Notes: generated by a model from the sequence alone, not told the origin. Counted from the stretch's first letter, positions 26,557-35,179 are shown. The stretch is 64,000 nt of DNA from CAZBQJ01 sp964494085 (GCA_964494085.1 CAZBQJ010000004.1:127042-191041), one strand, 5' to 3'. Numbers and translations: made by a program.

Positions 26557-27743
26557 TGAAAAAAATCCGACTCAAATTTGGTGGATCATTTTGGGAAAAG
26601 CTCTCAGTGGCCTTGCTGATTGTTTTAGTGAGTTTGGTTTTTACAAATAAATTCTCATCTTTCCCAATAGTGAGGGCACAGGGTCTGGGGACCAGCTCCG
26701 GATCCGGCGAACAACTGTTTTGTGCCAGAGATTTTAGTAATTTTATTACCAATGGATTGGACTTTGACGGTGAAGGTTTTGTAGATTACTGGCGCGATAT
26801 TCTGGTAATTTATAATACCAATTATTGCCAATTCACTGATATCGATAGCATGCTCAAGCGTATTGATGGGGCCAGGAAACAGCTTCGTCAAGCCTTCTAC
26901 GTTTGTGACAACAAAACTGTGGAACGCGTCACCGCTCAATATTACCAGCTTTCGGCGGAATTATATTATCTGAGACATTTTGTGGACACCAAGGCCTCCC
27001 CTGACCCCAAAGCAACTGATGTTGAAAAAGCCGAGAAGGTGCAAAAAAGTCCCAGTGTCCATGATAAATTCATCAATATGTTTGTGAATAAATTGAAATA
27101 TTTTGATTCTAAAAAAGCCGAGCAGATCTATGTGCAAATCCAACAAAAATATGAAACAAAGATCGACGAATACCGTAACTGTACGGATCCTAATTTCGGA
27201 GCGCTAGTGCAAAAAGTCAAGGACCTCTCGCATACTGTTGAGACGGTTCAACAAATGTTTAAAAAATTCTATGAGACCAATAGTGCGAGAATTAAAGCGG
27301 CGAAAAAGAAGATCGCGGACAATCCAGGTTTGCTGTCGGCCTTTTCCGCAGACAGTATGGGGGATTTTATGAGTAGAGTGACTAGTACGCGGATCAACGG
27401 GGAATCTCCATCAGAATCAACCATTTGGGAGCAGATCAGCAATACGGCGAAAGAGAATGCCCCTTTTTACTATGGTACTACCAAAGCCTATCCTCCAACC
27501 GTCACTTTTGACACTATTCTTGATGACTTAAACACAATCCGGGCGCGTGAGGAACAAAATGATTTAGATATTCGATACGTCTCTGCCTATGACGTAAAAT
27601 ATCGTCAAGTTAGTGGTTCCGGATTGGATAAATTGAAGGATAACTTAAATAGCCTGATCACTACGATTGATGAAACCTTCTCCCCGATTGACCAAGTGAA
27701 GGTCTGTGCCACCTACATTGTTGATAAACAATGTGGTGGTTAA
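26556..27743 (+). CDS. secreted helical protein with C-terminal C-x8-C pair (fourth of four)
   Basis: Unrecognised exported protein of about 395 residues. The ATG at 26556 overlaps the previous stop as TGATG and is preferred over the in-frame upstream codon at 26547. The N-terminal hydrophobic segment (about residues 14-32) followed by VRAQG looks like a cleavable signal. The rest is strongly helical with few cysteines. The end (C-x8-C followed by GG) matches the spacing of the pair that ends the preceding protein. It closes the block that starts with the giant surface-protein gene; a hairpin follows 24 bases after the stop. Confidence 0.8.
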   Translation: MKKIRLKFGGSFWEKLSVALLIVLVSLVFTNKFSSFPIVRAQGLGTSSGSGEQLFCARDFSNFITNGLDFDGEGFVDYWRDILVIYNTNYCQFTDIDSMLKRIDGARKQLRQAFYVCDNKTVERVTAQYYQLSAELYYLRHFVDTKASPDPKATDVEKAEKVQKSPSVHDKFINMFVNKLKYFDSKKAEQIYVQIQQKYETKIDEYRNCTDPNFGALVQKVKDLSHTVETVQQMFKKFYETNSARIKAAKKKIADNPGLLSAFSADSMGDFMSRVTSTRINGESPSESTIWEQISNTAKENAPFYYGTTKAYPPTVTFDTILDDLNTIRAREEQNDLDIRYVSAYDVKYRQVSGSGLDKLKDNLNSLITTIDETFSPIDQVKVCATYIVDKQCGG

Positions 27744-27766
27744 ATCGATACTATAGACAAACCACA

Positions 27767-27791
27767 AGCCCCATCTTTTAGGAGTGGGGCT
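27767..27791 (+). terminator. hairpin after the secreted-protein quartet
   Basis: AGCCCCA pairs with TGGGGCT around an 11-base loop. There is no good T run, so this is only a possible terminator. Confidence 0.4.
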
Positions 27792-27838
27792 GTTGAGGCA
27801 TTCTAGGGCGATTTTTGAGTTGGTCTGACTTGTCTTTA

Positions 27839-28018
27839 CTAGCGGGTGACCAGAGTGAGGATTGATCCTTTGATTCTTTCTTTCCAGGCCTGATAATCTT
27901 GTTTATTACTTCTGCCGGTGAGGTGCTCCATAGCTTCCAGATTACTGATTTTGCAGTGAGGGCAATTGTCGTGTCGGGAGGAGATGGATACTCCGCAGTT
28001 AAGGCAGTTAAAGATCAT
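27839..28018 (-). CDS. small zinc-ribbon protein (59 aa)
   Basis: A short ORF reading MIFNCLNCGVSISSRHDNCP at its start, with cysteines in a C-x2-C...C-x2-C arrangement (CLNC and CPHC, 14 residues apart). That is a typical zinc ribbon and the best evidence that it is a real gene. The C-terminal half is a charged helix. It lies 12 bases downstream of the HTH gene on the same strand, so the two probably form a bicistronic unit. A role in nucleic-acid binding or as a partner of the HTH protein is inference. Confidence 0.72.
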   Translation of the reverse strand: MIFNCLNCGVSISSRHDNCPHCKISNLEAMEHLTGRSNKQDYQAWKERIKGSILTLVTR

Positions 28019-28030
28019 GTGGCTTGATAT

Positions 28031-28411
28031 TTATTGTAGTAGGTAAAACTGATCGTCGCCTCCTTTCTGGGCAGGGCTTTGATCCCCAGACTCAATTATT
28101 TCAACTTTAGTTACAGTGATTTCAGGGTCTAGGGTAGCATCTGCCTTGGTTTTCGGCTCTATTTGTTTATTTAAGGGAACTTTGTTTTTGTTTTTGCTTT
28201 TCTTAATAACTTTGGGGGTACTTTCCTCAGCTGTCTTATCTTTGGATGAACTTTGTTCAAGGAATCCTTCCAAATCGCTTTCCCGAATGCGGTAGACGCG
28301 TCCTAGCCTGCTTGCTTTAAGTTTGCCCTGTTTTATAAATTTTAAGACAGTAAACTGGTGTACTTGTAAAATTTGAGCAACTTGCTGAGGAGTAAGTATT
28401 TTTTCCTGCAT
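28031..28411 (-). CDS. excisionase/MerR-like helix-turn-helix DNA-binding protein
   Basis: The N-terminal 50 residues form a helix-turn-helix of the excisionase family (LTPQQVAQILQVHQFTVLKF, then KLKASRLGRVYRIRESDLEG). In this family the domain binds DNA as a winged helix. The remaining 75 residues are Lys/Ser/Glu-rich and look disordered. The start codon sits at the edge of a perfect 10-bp inverted repeat, and a good promoter lies just upstream, so autoregulation is likely. The zinc-ribbon gene follows. There is no integrase nearby, so it need not be a phage excisionase; such domains are also common in free-standing CPR regulators. Confidence 0.82.
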   Translation of the reverse strand: MQEKILTPQQVAQILQVHQFTVLKFIKQGKLKASRLGRVYRIRESDLEGFLEQSSSKDKTAEESTPKVIKKSKNKNKVPLNKQIEPKTKADATLDPEITVTKVEIIESGDQSPAQKGGDDQFYLLQ

Positions 28412-28440
28412 TTAGTTAATGACTTTATCGATTAACTAAA
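28411..28440 (-). promoter_or_regulatory. operator-like inverted repeat at the HTH gene start
   Basis: TTTAGTTAAT and ATTAACTAAA form a perfect 10-bp inverted repeat with a 10-base spacer (arm centres 20 bp apart). It overlaps the start codon and the expected transcription start of the HTH gene, as an autorepressor site would. Confidence 0.6.
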
Positions 28441-28468
28441 TTTTAGCATTATTTTTAACGTTCTTCAA
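28440..28468 (-). promoter_or_regulatory. promoter of the HTH / zinc-ribbon unit
   Basis: On the minus strand TTGAAG (28468-28463) and TGC-TAAAAT (28448-28440) are separated by 17 bases. A second candidate lies upstream: TTGAAA (28528-28523) and TAGAAT (28506-28501), 16 bases apart. Confidence 0.6.
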
Positions 28469-28541
28469 TCATCACCGCAGTATTTATCTATCTGTAATGC
28501 ATTCTACATATAAATTTATAGATTTCAATAGGATTTTATCA

Positions 28542-28700
28542 TTCTATTAAACTTTATTAAACTTTGCACACCTTTTAGACAACTTATGCACATTATTTTA
28601 ACAATTATACACCGTGCTAAGCTCTTTTTAAGCAGAGTATCGTGGATGTACGCCAATATACTTTATTAAATTCTATTAAACTTTATTAAAGTTTATTAAA
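28542..28700. repeat. phased 10-bp TATTAAA repeats in the 28412-28804 intergenic region
   Basis: This 393-base gap between uvrA and the HTH gene has no gene. It is very AT-rich and holds six copies of a 10-bp unit NTYTATTAAA: two in tandem at 28542-28561 and four in tandem at 28661-28700. Units are exactly one helical turn apart. The sites could bind a protein cooperatively or mark a bent or easily melted region. Confidence 0.65.
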
Positions 28701-28804
28701 CATTTTTACTGTATTTTTACTATAAAAATAGCTCCCTTACTAATTTGAGTCATTTGGACTTCCAACTTAGTTTGGGAACTTTCTTATTTGAAAAGATAAC
28801 TGAG

Positions 28805-31702
28805 TTACATAATTTTCTTTAACCACATGGCCGTATATGATCCCTTGATCTTTGTTAATTGCTCCGGTGTACCAACAGCAATCACTTTTCCCCCGCCATC
28901 GCCTCCTTCGGGACCCAGGTCGATCACATAGTCGACGGACTTAATTACGTCCAAATTGTGCTCAATGGTCAGAACCGTATTCCCCTTCTCCACCAGTTTT
29001 TGAAGTACATCCAGGAGCTTTTTGACATCTTCGAAATGTAAACCGGTAGTTGGCTCGTCCAGGACATAGAGAGTTTGGCCGGTAGATTTGCGGGATAATT
29101 CAGTAGCCAACTTGATACGTTGGGCTTCGCCACCAGATAGAGTAGTAGCCTGCTGTCCCAATTTAATATAATCCAAGCCTACTTGATGAAGTGTATCCAA
29201 TTTCACTTTTATATGAGGAATAGCGTCAAAGAATTCATGTGCTTCCTCCACGGACATCTCCAGAACATCGGCAATATTTTTACCACGATAGGTGACTTCC
29301 AGGGTTTCAGCATTGTAACGCTTCCCTCGGCAGGTTTCACATTCTACATATATATCAGGAAGGAAGTGCATCTCGATCTTTTTGATACCATCTCCCTGGC
29401 AGGCTTCACAACGACCACCTTTAACATTGAAGCTGAAACGCCCAGATTTATATCCGCGTAATTTGGCTTCGGAGCTGGAGGCAAAAAGGTCGCGAATTTC
29501 AGTAAATACGCCAGTATAAGTGGCGGGATTCGAACGAGGAGTTCGGCCAATGGGAGATTGATCGATGTTAATGATCTTGTCTAAATTGGCGATTCCTTCG
29601 ATTTTCTGATGAGCCCCAGAATTAACTTTTGTGCCATAAACGGCTTTAGAAACCTCTTTCACCAAAATATCATTAACCAAAGTGGATTTACCTGAGCCGG
29701 AAACCCCCGTGATGGCAATAAATGTTCCTAGTGGCAATTCAACTGTCACATCTTTGAGGTTGTGTTCAGTTGCGCCGACTATTTTCAGTCGCTGACCATT
29801 ACCCTTACGTCGCTTGGTTGGAACCTCGATTTTTTCTGCGCCGGAGAGGTACTTACCGGTGACTGAAGCCTTATTCTTCATAACTTCAGCGGGAGTTCCA
29901 GCAGCCAAAACATTTCCACCATTCTTCCCCGCTCCCGGACCGATGTCCAATATATAGTCTGAAGCAAGCATAGTATCGATGTCGTGCTCCACCACTATTA
30001 CCGTATTACCGAGGTCGCGGAGAGAAATCAGCGTAGTAATCAGTTTGGCATTGTCATTTTGGTGAAGCCCAACGGATGGCTCATCCAGGACATAGATCAC
30101 CCCTGATAATTTAGAGCCGATTTGAGTGGCCAAACGAATGCGTTGAGCCTCTCCACCCGACAAAGTGTTGGCGGCTCGGTCTAAGGTCAAATAATTGAGT
30201 CCAACATTTTCCAGGAATTGTAAACGACTTTGGATTTCTTTGATAATCATGCGAGCAATCTCCTGTTGATATTTGTTCAAGTCGAGATTGTGGAAGAAAG
30301 CCCCGATATGTTTGACGGAAATACGGGTAACATCAATAATGGACTGATTATTGATTTTGATAGCCAACACTTCCGGTTTTAGCCGGTTGCCCAGACATTT
30401 TGGGCAAAGCAGGATTTGCATGTACTTCTCGATCTTTTTACGGATATAGTCCGAATCGGTTTCATGATAACGACGTTCCAGATTGGGTATAACTCCCTCG
30501 AAACGAGTTTGGTATTCACCATTAAATCCATTACCTTCCTCATGATATTTCGAACCGGTCATTTTGACTTTGTAGCGCTTATCACCCGTGCCAAACAAAA
30601 CAATATCCATCTGCTCCTTATTGAGTTTTTTGATCGGTGTATTCATGGAGAATCCGACCTGCTGAGCCACTGATTCAAGGACACGGTTATACCAGGTCAA
30701 ATGACTGGTGGTCGCTGACCAAGGCATGATCGCACCTTCGGCGAGAGTGAGGTTTGGGTTGGGAATCACCAATTTTGGGTCGATTTCCAATTTGGTGCCG
30801 AGGCCGTGACAATATTCACAGGCACCCTGAGGTGAATTAAAGGAAAAGAGACTGGGGGTGATTTCCGGTATATTGATGCCGGAATCGGCCGAGGCATACT
30901 GCTCAGAGAAATTGTATTCTTCTTTACTTTCATTATCCACTACCAACATCTGGCCATTTCCCTGTTTCAAAGATAATTCGACTGAGTCGGCTAAGCGGGT
31001 TCGATCCGGATTAGTGACTTCGATCTGATCACCATTAGACATTTGCTCAAATTTCTTGGCGAAATTTTTCACCACCAAACGATCGATGACAATTTCAATA
31101 TTGTGCTTCTTCTTTTCACTCAGTTCCGGTACGTCAATTATACTGATTACCTCACCATCTACACGGACACGGACAAAACCGTCTTTTTTGATTTTTTCAA
31201 AAACCTTGAGATGCCCGCCTTTTTTTTGAGTGACAATTGGAGCAAGCAGTAAAATGCGTTTGCCTTCGGGCATTTTAGCAATTATTTCCACTATTTCTGA
31301 AGCAGTCTGGCGGGTCAAAGGCTGGCCGGTGACCGGATCATAGGGTGTGCCTACTTTGGCGAACAAAAGACGTAAATAATCGTAAATTTCAGTGACGGTT
31401 CCGACCGTGGAACGAGGGTTGCGGGGAGCAGTCTTTTGATCGATGGAGATGGCTGGACTGAGCCCATCGATCGAATCCACATCCGGCTTCTCCATTAACT
31501 GCAGGAATTGACGAGCATAAGTAGAAAGACTTTCCACATAACGCCTTTGACCTTCGGCATAAATAGTATCAAAAGCCAAAGATGACTTCCCTGAGCCGGA
31601 TACACCGGTTATTACCGTTAATTTATTCTTGGGGATTTCTACATTAATATTTTTCAGGTTATGTAGACGGGCACCTTTGACAATAATTTTATCATTGGAC
31701 AT
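28805..31702 (-). CDS. uvrA: excinuclease ABC subunit A
   Basis: Damage-recognition ATPase of nucleotide excision repair, working with UvrB and UvrC. The 965-residue product has both ABC ATPase halves: Walker A motifs GVSGSGKSSLAF near residue 33 and GVSGSGKSTLVN in the second half, and two signature LSGGEAQRI motifs. Zinc-binding cysteine modules are visible (CEYCHGLG, CPKCLG, CEACQGDG, CETCRGKR). I use the ATG at 31702 (MSNDKIIVKGARLHNLKN), where family homology begins, instead of the longer frame from 31801. uvrB and uvrC are not in the window. A promoter lies about 90 bases upstream. Confidence 0.97.
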   Translation of the reverse strand: MSNDKIIVKGARLHNLKNINVEIPKNKLTVITGVSGSGKSSLAFDTIYAEGQRRYVESLSTYARQFLQLMEKPDVDSIDGLSPAISIDQKTAPRNPRSTVGTVTEIYDYLRLLFAKVGTPYDPVTGQPLTRQTASEIVEIIAKMPEGKRILLLAPIVTQKKGGHLKVFEKIKKDGFVRVRVDGEVISIIDVPELSEKKKHNIEIVIDRLVVKNFAKKFEQMSNGDQIEVTNPDRTRLADSVELSLKQGNGQMLVVDNESKEEYNFSEQYASADSGINIPEITPSLFSFNSPQGACEYCHGLGTKLEIDPKLVIPNPNLTLAEGAIMPWSATTSHLTWYNRVLESVAQQVGFSMNTPIKKLNKEQMDIVLFGTGDKRYKVKMTGSKYHEEGNGFNGEYQTRFEGVIPNLERRYHETDSDYIRKKIEKYMQILLCPKCLGNRLKPEVLAIKINNQSIIDVTRISVKHIGAFFHNLDLNKYQQEIARMIIKEIQSRLQFLENVGLNYLTLDRAANTLSGGEAQRIRLATQIGSKLSGVIYVLDEPSVGLHQNDNAKLITTLISLRDLGNTVIVVEHDIDTMLASDYILDIGPGAGKNGGNVLAAGTPAEVMKNKASVTGKYLSGAEKIEVPTKRRKGNGQRLKIVGATEHNLKDVTVELPLGTFIAITGVSGSGKSTLVNDILVKEVSKAVYGTKVNSGAHQKIEGIANLDKIINIDQSPIGRTPRSNPATYTGVFTEIRDLFASSSEAKLRGYKSGRFSFNVKGGRCEACQGDGIKKIEMHFLPDIYVECETCRGKRYNAETLEVTYRGKNIADVLEMSVEEAHEFFDAIPHIKVKLDTLHQVGLDYIKLGQQATTLSGGEAQRIKLATELSRKSTGQTLYVLDEPTTGLHFEDVKKLLDVLQKLVEKGNTVLTIEHNLDVIKSVDYVIDLGPEGGDGGGKVIAVGTPEQLTKIKGSYTAMWLKKIM

Positions 31703-31791
31703 GTAAGTCGAATTAATGATCAATTTAACGCTAAAACAAGCGTAACCGTTGATTACAACAACAATTGCAGAATAGATTCTTCGCGCCATAG

Positions 31792-31820
31792 AAGATAGCA
31801 CGGCTTTTAACCAAGATCAA
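31792..31820 (-). promoter_or_regulatory. promoter of uvrA
   Basis: On the minus strand TTGATC (31820-31815), a 17-base spacer and TGC-TATCTT (31800-31792). The leader to the uvrA ATG is about 83 bases. Confidence 0.6.
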
Positions 31821-31851
31821 TAAACGGAAGAAACTTTTTTATGAAATCGAT

Positions 31852-32694
31852 TCAACTGTTTTCAGTTCTGGCATACTGTTTTTCCAAGCGTCGACTATCA
31901 AACATGTAAGTCAGCACGATAAAGCCGATAGTGAGGTAAGGGACAATTAAAAATGTCCAGTTCATTTCCAAGAAAATATTGAAAAAGGCATGCAGTATAA
32001 TGGCCAACCCTAAACCCTGAATGATTTTCTCATCGTGAAAAGTACGAGTTTTATTGAGATGAAAAGCTGACATAACTGCACGTAAAACGGGCCATTTCCC
32101 TTGATTGTAATTTTCATCCATGACTGGACCGGCAAAAGTTGCCAAACCATAATAGTAGCCAAGAATGCCTGAAAACATGACATGGGCAAAGGTAGAAAAT
32201 AATGATCGGAAGACAAAGGGTAGAAAAATACTATCCGCCCCCCGGACCTGCATTATATTGTAGAAATAAATTATATTTTCAGCGAAGGCGAAACCCAAGG
32301 CAACGATGATAAAATACTCGATACAATCAGTAATCGACTTGATCTGTTTATGGTGGATAATCCGTGCCGCACTGAATTTAGCGATTTCTTCAATAACGCC
32401 AACTATCATGAAAGTAGCCAGCACATCCAAAGGAATAAAAGCGATATTGGCAAAACCGATTAAATTATCCTGGAAGGTGTTTGTATAAGCAAAAGCATTG
32501 ATCCAAGGAAAATATTGCCAAAGATATTTATAGGCCAAAAGCGGGGTGACGGTGATCATTCCCGATAAAAACAGATGGGCAGTGGTAAGCTTATTTTCAG
32601 GTTTCTTCCGATAGAAAATAAAACCCCAAAACAAGGCTGGCACGATAGCCAGGGCACCGGCTAGCAAAATATTGGTAAAAGAGTGGTTAAACAT
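31852..32694 (-). CDS. PrsW-family intramembrane metalloprotease-like protein
   Basis: Multi-pass membrane protein of about 280 residues with the PrsW signature: EEIAK within a membrane helix, AENIIYF, and a later FRSLFSTFAHVMFSG helix with conserved His. PrsW proteins cleave membrane-bound anti-sigma factors in Bacillus; the substrate here is unknown and no sigma/anti-sigma pair is in the window. About eight hydrophobic segments are visible. I choose the ATG at 32694 over the in-frame codon at 32751 because an excellent promoter occupies 32723-32751. The gene is divergent from recF. Confidence 0.82.
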   Translation of the reverse strand: MFNHSFTNILLAGALAIVPALFWGFIFYRKKPENKLTTAHLFLSGMITVTPLLAYKYLWQYFPWINAFAYTNTFQDNLIGFANIAFIPLDVLATFMIVGVIEEIAKFSAARIIHHKQIKSITDCIEYFIIVALGFAFAENIIYFYNIMQVRGADSIFLPFVFRSLFSTFAHVMFSGILGYYYGLATFAGPVMDENYNQGKWPVLRAVMSAFHLNKTRTFHDEKIIQGLGLAIILHAFFNIFLEMNWTFLIVPYLTIGFIVLTYMFDSRRLEKQYARTENS

Positions 32695-32722
32695 GATTAT
32701 TGACAGCTTTTGGAATCCTTTC

Positions 32723-32751
32723 ACTATACCATTTTTAAGCGGTTTTGCCAA
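32723..32751 (-). promoter_or_regulatory. promoter of the PrsW-like gene
   Basis: On the minus strand TTGGCA (32751-32746), a 17-base spacer and TGG-TATAGT (-10 at 32728-32723). Its position fixes the start codon at 32694. Confidence 0.65.
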
Positions 32752-32786
32752 TGATCATTTGATGGCCAGAAGGAGAAAAAGGATTA

Positions 32787-32795
32787 TGCTAAAGT
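32787..32795 (+). promoter_or_regulatory. extended -10 promoter of recF
   Basis: TGC-TAAAGT ends 19 bases before the recF ATG, giving a leader of about 12 bases. The -35 is unclear. Confidence 0.45.
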
Positions 32796-32813
32796 CAGAA
32801 CAAATTATCGACT

Positions 32814-33956
32814 ATGTTAAAAACACTGGAATTAGAAAATTTCCGAAATTATCGCCACCTGCTGCTGGAATTCACCAAACCGCAAGGCCTGACCTACCTG
32901 ATTGGTGACAATGGCCAGGGCAAAACCAATGTCCTGGAGGCAATTTATATGCTGGCTTTAGCCAAATCTTTTCGTATTTCCGGTGAGGAAAATTTGATCA
33001 AATGGACAGAAGGATATGGTCGGATAAAGGGGCAATTCGCAGAAGCAGCTGACGATAATAGAGAGACGATACCGGCCAATATGGAGATATTTCTAGGGAT
33101 TCCTCCACAACCGCGAAGGGCTTTTAAAGTAAATAATGTGAAGAGTTCAGCGGTTAACTTTATCGGTAGGATTAAGGCGGTTTTTTTCCATCCGGAAGAT
33201 TTGAATATGCTTTATCTGGGTCCTGATTTACGTCGCCGTTATCTGGATATTTTGATTCTGCAGATGAGTAAACCTTATTTCCTGGCCCTGCGGAAATTCA
33301 AAAAGTTGAAAGAACAGCGTAATGCCTTACTGGGTCAAATACGAGATGGGATGGCGGTAGAGCGTGATTTGGAGGTTTGGGACGCGCAACTGGTGCGTGA
33401 GGGTGCGCTAATTTGGCAGGAACGAGCCAAGGCATTGACCTATATCGCTGAACGGTTGGAAGAGAAATATGAACAAATCAGTCAGAAAAAGATGAATTTG
33501 ACGATAAAATATGAAAATAATTTGGGACTGAATTTCGATATTATTAATCTGACCAGTAATTTGGAAGAAGTTTATGCCGAGGAAATGTACAAGTCGCGGC
33601 TGCGGGATTTGGGCTCCGGGCATACGCAAGTCGGCCCGCATCGCGATGATATGGTGTTTTTGCTGGAGGGCCGCCCGATTGTGGAACATGCGTCTCGCGG
33701 AGAATATCGCACGATTTTACTGGCTTTAAAGTTGATTGAGATGGAGTGGTTTGCCCAGGATGGAGGGCGGCCAATACTGCTGCTGGATGATGTTTTTTCG
33801 GAATTAGACCATGCCAGGCAGAGGTTTTTATTGGAAAAAGTATCCAATTTTCAGACTTTCATAACCACTACCAAGGACTCGGTAATTATCAATCGAGAAA
33901 AGCTTTTAGCTGGGGATTTTGTGGAAATTACTGAGGGGAAAGCGGAGAGGATTTAG
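32814..33956 (+). CDS. recF: DNA replication and repair protein RecF
   Basis: SMC-like ATPase that loads RecA at gaps with RecO and RecR. The 380-residue protein has a Walker A motif (GDNGQGKTNVLEAI) near residue 32, the ABC signature region (SRGEYRTILLALKLIE), Walker B (PILLLDDVFSELD) and a downstream D-loop/His-like switch region (TTTKDS). Length is typical for the family (about 360-380). It is not next to dnaN or gyrB here, unlike the classic dnaA-dnaN-recF order. Its stop lies five bases from the convergent stop of the next gene, and an inverted repeat spans both ends. Confidence 0.96.
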   Translation: MLKTLELENFRNYRHLLLEFTKPQGLTYLIGDNGQGKTNVLEAIYMLALAKSFRISGEENLIKWTEGYGRIKGQFAEAADDNRETIPANMEIFLGIPPQPRRAFKVNNVKSSAVNFIGRIKAVFFHPEDLNMLYLGPDLRRRYLDILILQMSKPYFLALRKFKKLKEQRNALLGQIRDGMAVERDLEVWDAQLVREGALIWQERAKALTYIAERLEEKYEQISQKKMNLTIKYENNLGLNFDIINLTSNLEEVYAEEMYKSRLRDLGSGHTQVGPHRDDMVFLLEGRPIVEHASRGEYRTILLALKLIEMEWFAQDGGRPILLLDDVFSELDHARQRFLLEKVSNFQTFITTTKDSVIINREKLLAGDFVEITEGKAERI

Positions 33957-33974
33957 GGAAATTATAAAATCCTC
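33947..33974. terminator. inverted repeat across the convergent recF / unknown gene ends
   Basis: GAGGATTT pairs with AAATCCTC around a 12-base loop, covering both stop codons. It could act as a two-way terminator, though no T tract follows. Confidence 0.35.
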
Positions 33975-34945
33975 ACAGTATCGCGCCATCGCAGATAGTC
34001 ATCCCGAAGACTAGTACTATTTCCATACAAGTAGACAAAGTCATCAAACCAGTAGCCAATGGCCAGAGTTTTATCTTCCGGTAAATTCGAATCCAATAAT
34101 AGGCAATGAGTGACGGTTTCCAGTGGCTCCCCTACTTTCAAAGCTCTCATTTGAGCTAATAGATAAGATTCATAGCTAATCGGAGTAAAACCATTTTGTT
34201 TGGATTTTTTAGCGTATTTTTCGGCCTGTAAACCATAACAATATGCTTTACCTTCCGAGTCTTTCTGAATTTGTGGATCTGCCTCCAAGTGTGGTTTTGT
34301 AGGAATTATATCGATCAAAATTCCACTATGGTCTTTGATCCATTGACTTTTGGTTTTTCCACCAGTTATTTTGATGACATTTCCACCTTTAACTGCTTGG
34401 ACAGTAGTCGGAGCATAGTGTAAATCTGCCTCTCGAATCGCGTCCCAGACATAAGTATCATCGACATTGATTTTTAATTCTGCTCTTTTTGCGTCGATTT
34501 TTTTACCGAGGGTAGAGATTTGCAAAGCGATTGGCGTGATCTGTAATTTTGGCTCCAGTCCTTCCTTTTCCATCTTTTGGTAGAGTTTCAGATGAGTGGG
34601 CTTGAGCCTGGCCTGAAGATCTTTTATAGTTGGAATGACAATAGTTTGCCCGGCAAATTCGGCATAGTCTGCGGTATAACTTTGGCCATCTTTGTTTAAC
34701 CATTCGTAGAACTTACCCAACTTCAGGCACTCGGCGTAATCTTTTTCCAAATTGGCTTTGATTCGCTTTGCTTCTTTGCTGTTCAGGCCATACAAGAGAC
34801 CTTCCAATTCGGCTAAAACCTCTTCCATTTCGTCCAAAATCCGGTCCGACACCTCAATATTCGGGCTTAGATCGGCTGCTGCTACTGCCAGGGCTTCCAG
34901 ATCTGCTATAGCTGCGGCCACTTGCTCATAAACTTCGGCCACCAA
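33962..34945 (-). CDS. unknown cytoplasmic protein, convergent with recF
   Basis: No family recognised. The 327-residue frame has a helical acidic N-terminus (about 1-80) and a mixed alpha/beta C-terminal domain with conserved-looking Trp/Tyr positions (GYWFDDFVYLYG near the end). There are no membrane segments or signal. The start is uncertain: TTG at 34945 and GTG at 34942 are the first standard codons, but the frame stays open and protein-like for 18 more codons up to an ATA at 34999. That ATA lies seven bases after a perfect extended -10, so a leaderless transcript starting with ATA is possible. An AGGAGG at 34975-34970 is too far from the TTG to act as its ribosome binding site. Confidence 0.75.
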   Translation of the reverse strand: MVAEVYEQVAAAIADLEALAVAAADLSPNIEVSDRILDEMEEVLAELEGLLYGLNSKEAKRIKANLEKDYAECLKLGKFYEWLNKDGQSYTADYAEFAGQTIVIPTIKDLQARLKPTHLKLYQKMEKEGLEPKLQITPIALQISTLGKKIDAKRAELKINVDDTYVWDAIREADLHYAPTTVQAVKGGNVIKITGGKTKSQWIKDHSGILIDIIPTKPHLEADPQIQKDSEGKAYCYGLQAEKYAKKSKQNGFTPISYESYLLAQMRALKVGEPLETVTHCLLLDSNLPEDKTLAIGYWFDDFVYLYGNSTSLRDDYLRWRDTVRIL

Positions 34946-35005
34946 CCGGCACTTCTGCTTTGGCTTCGCCCTCCTGATTTTAGCTAATAATTCTTTTATC
35001 GGTTA

Positions 35006-35014
35006 ATTATAGCA
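35006..35014 (-). promoter_or_regulatory. perfect extended -10 promoter of the unknown gene
   Basis: On the minus strand TGC-TATAAT (35014-35006) is the closest match to consensus in the window. The expected transcription start falls at about 34999. Confidence 0.65.
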
Positions 35015-35151
35015 GAATTAGCTGCTGAATTCTATTCCTAAAAATGGTGTTTTGGCCTTGTTTCTGCTAGCTTGGAGCTGGTCAGAGTGATTAGATTTTT
35101 TCTTAGTTAAATAGATTGGGGCCAAGCTGGAGGCACGACTCAACTCGATTT

Positions 35152-35179
35152 TTGTTTTTGGCATAAGTTTTGCTATATT
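35152..35179 (+). promoter_or_regulatory. promoter of thrS
   Basis: TTGTTT (35152-35157), a 16-base spacer and TATATT (35174-35179) with TGC directly before it. The leader to the ATG at 35210 is about 24 bases, too short for a T-box. Confidence 0.6.
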
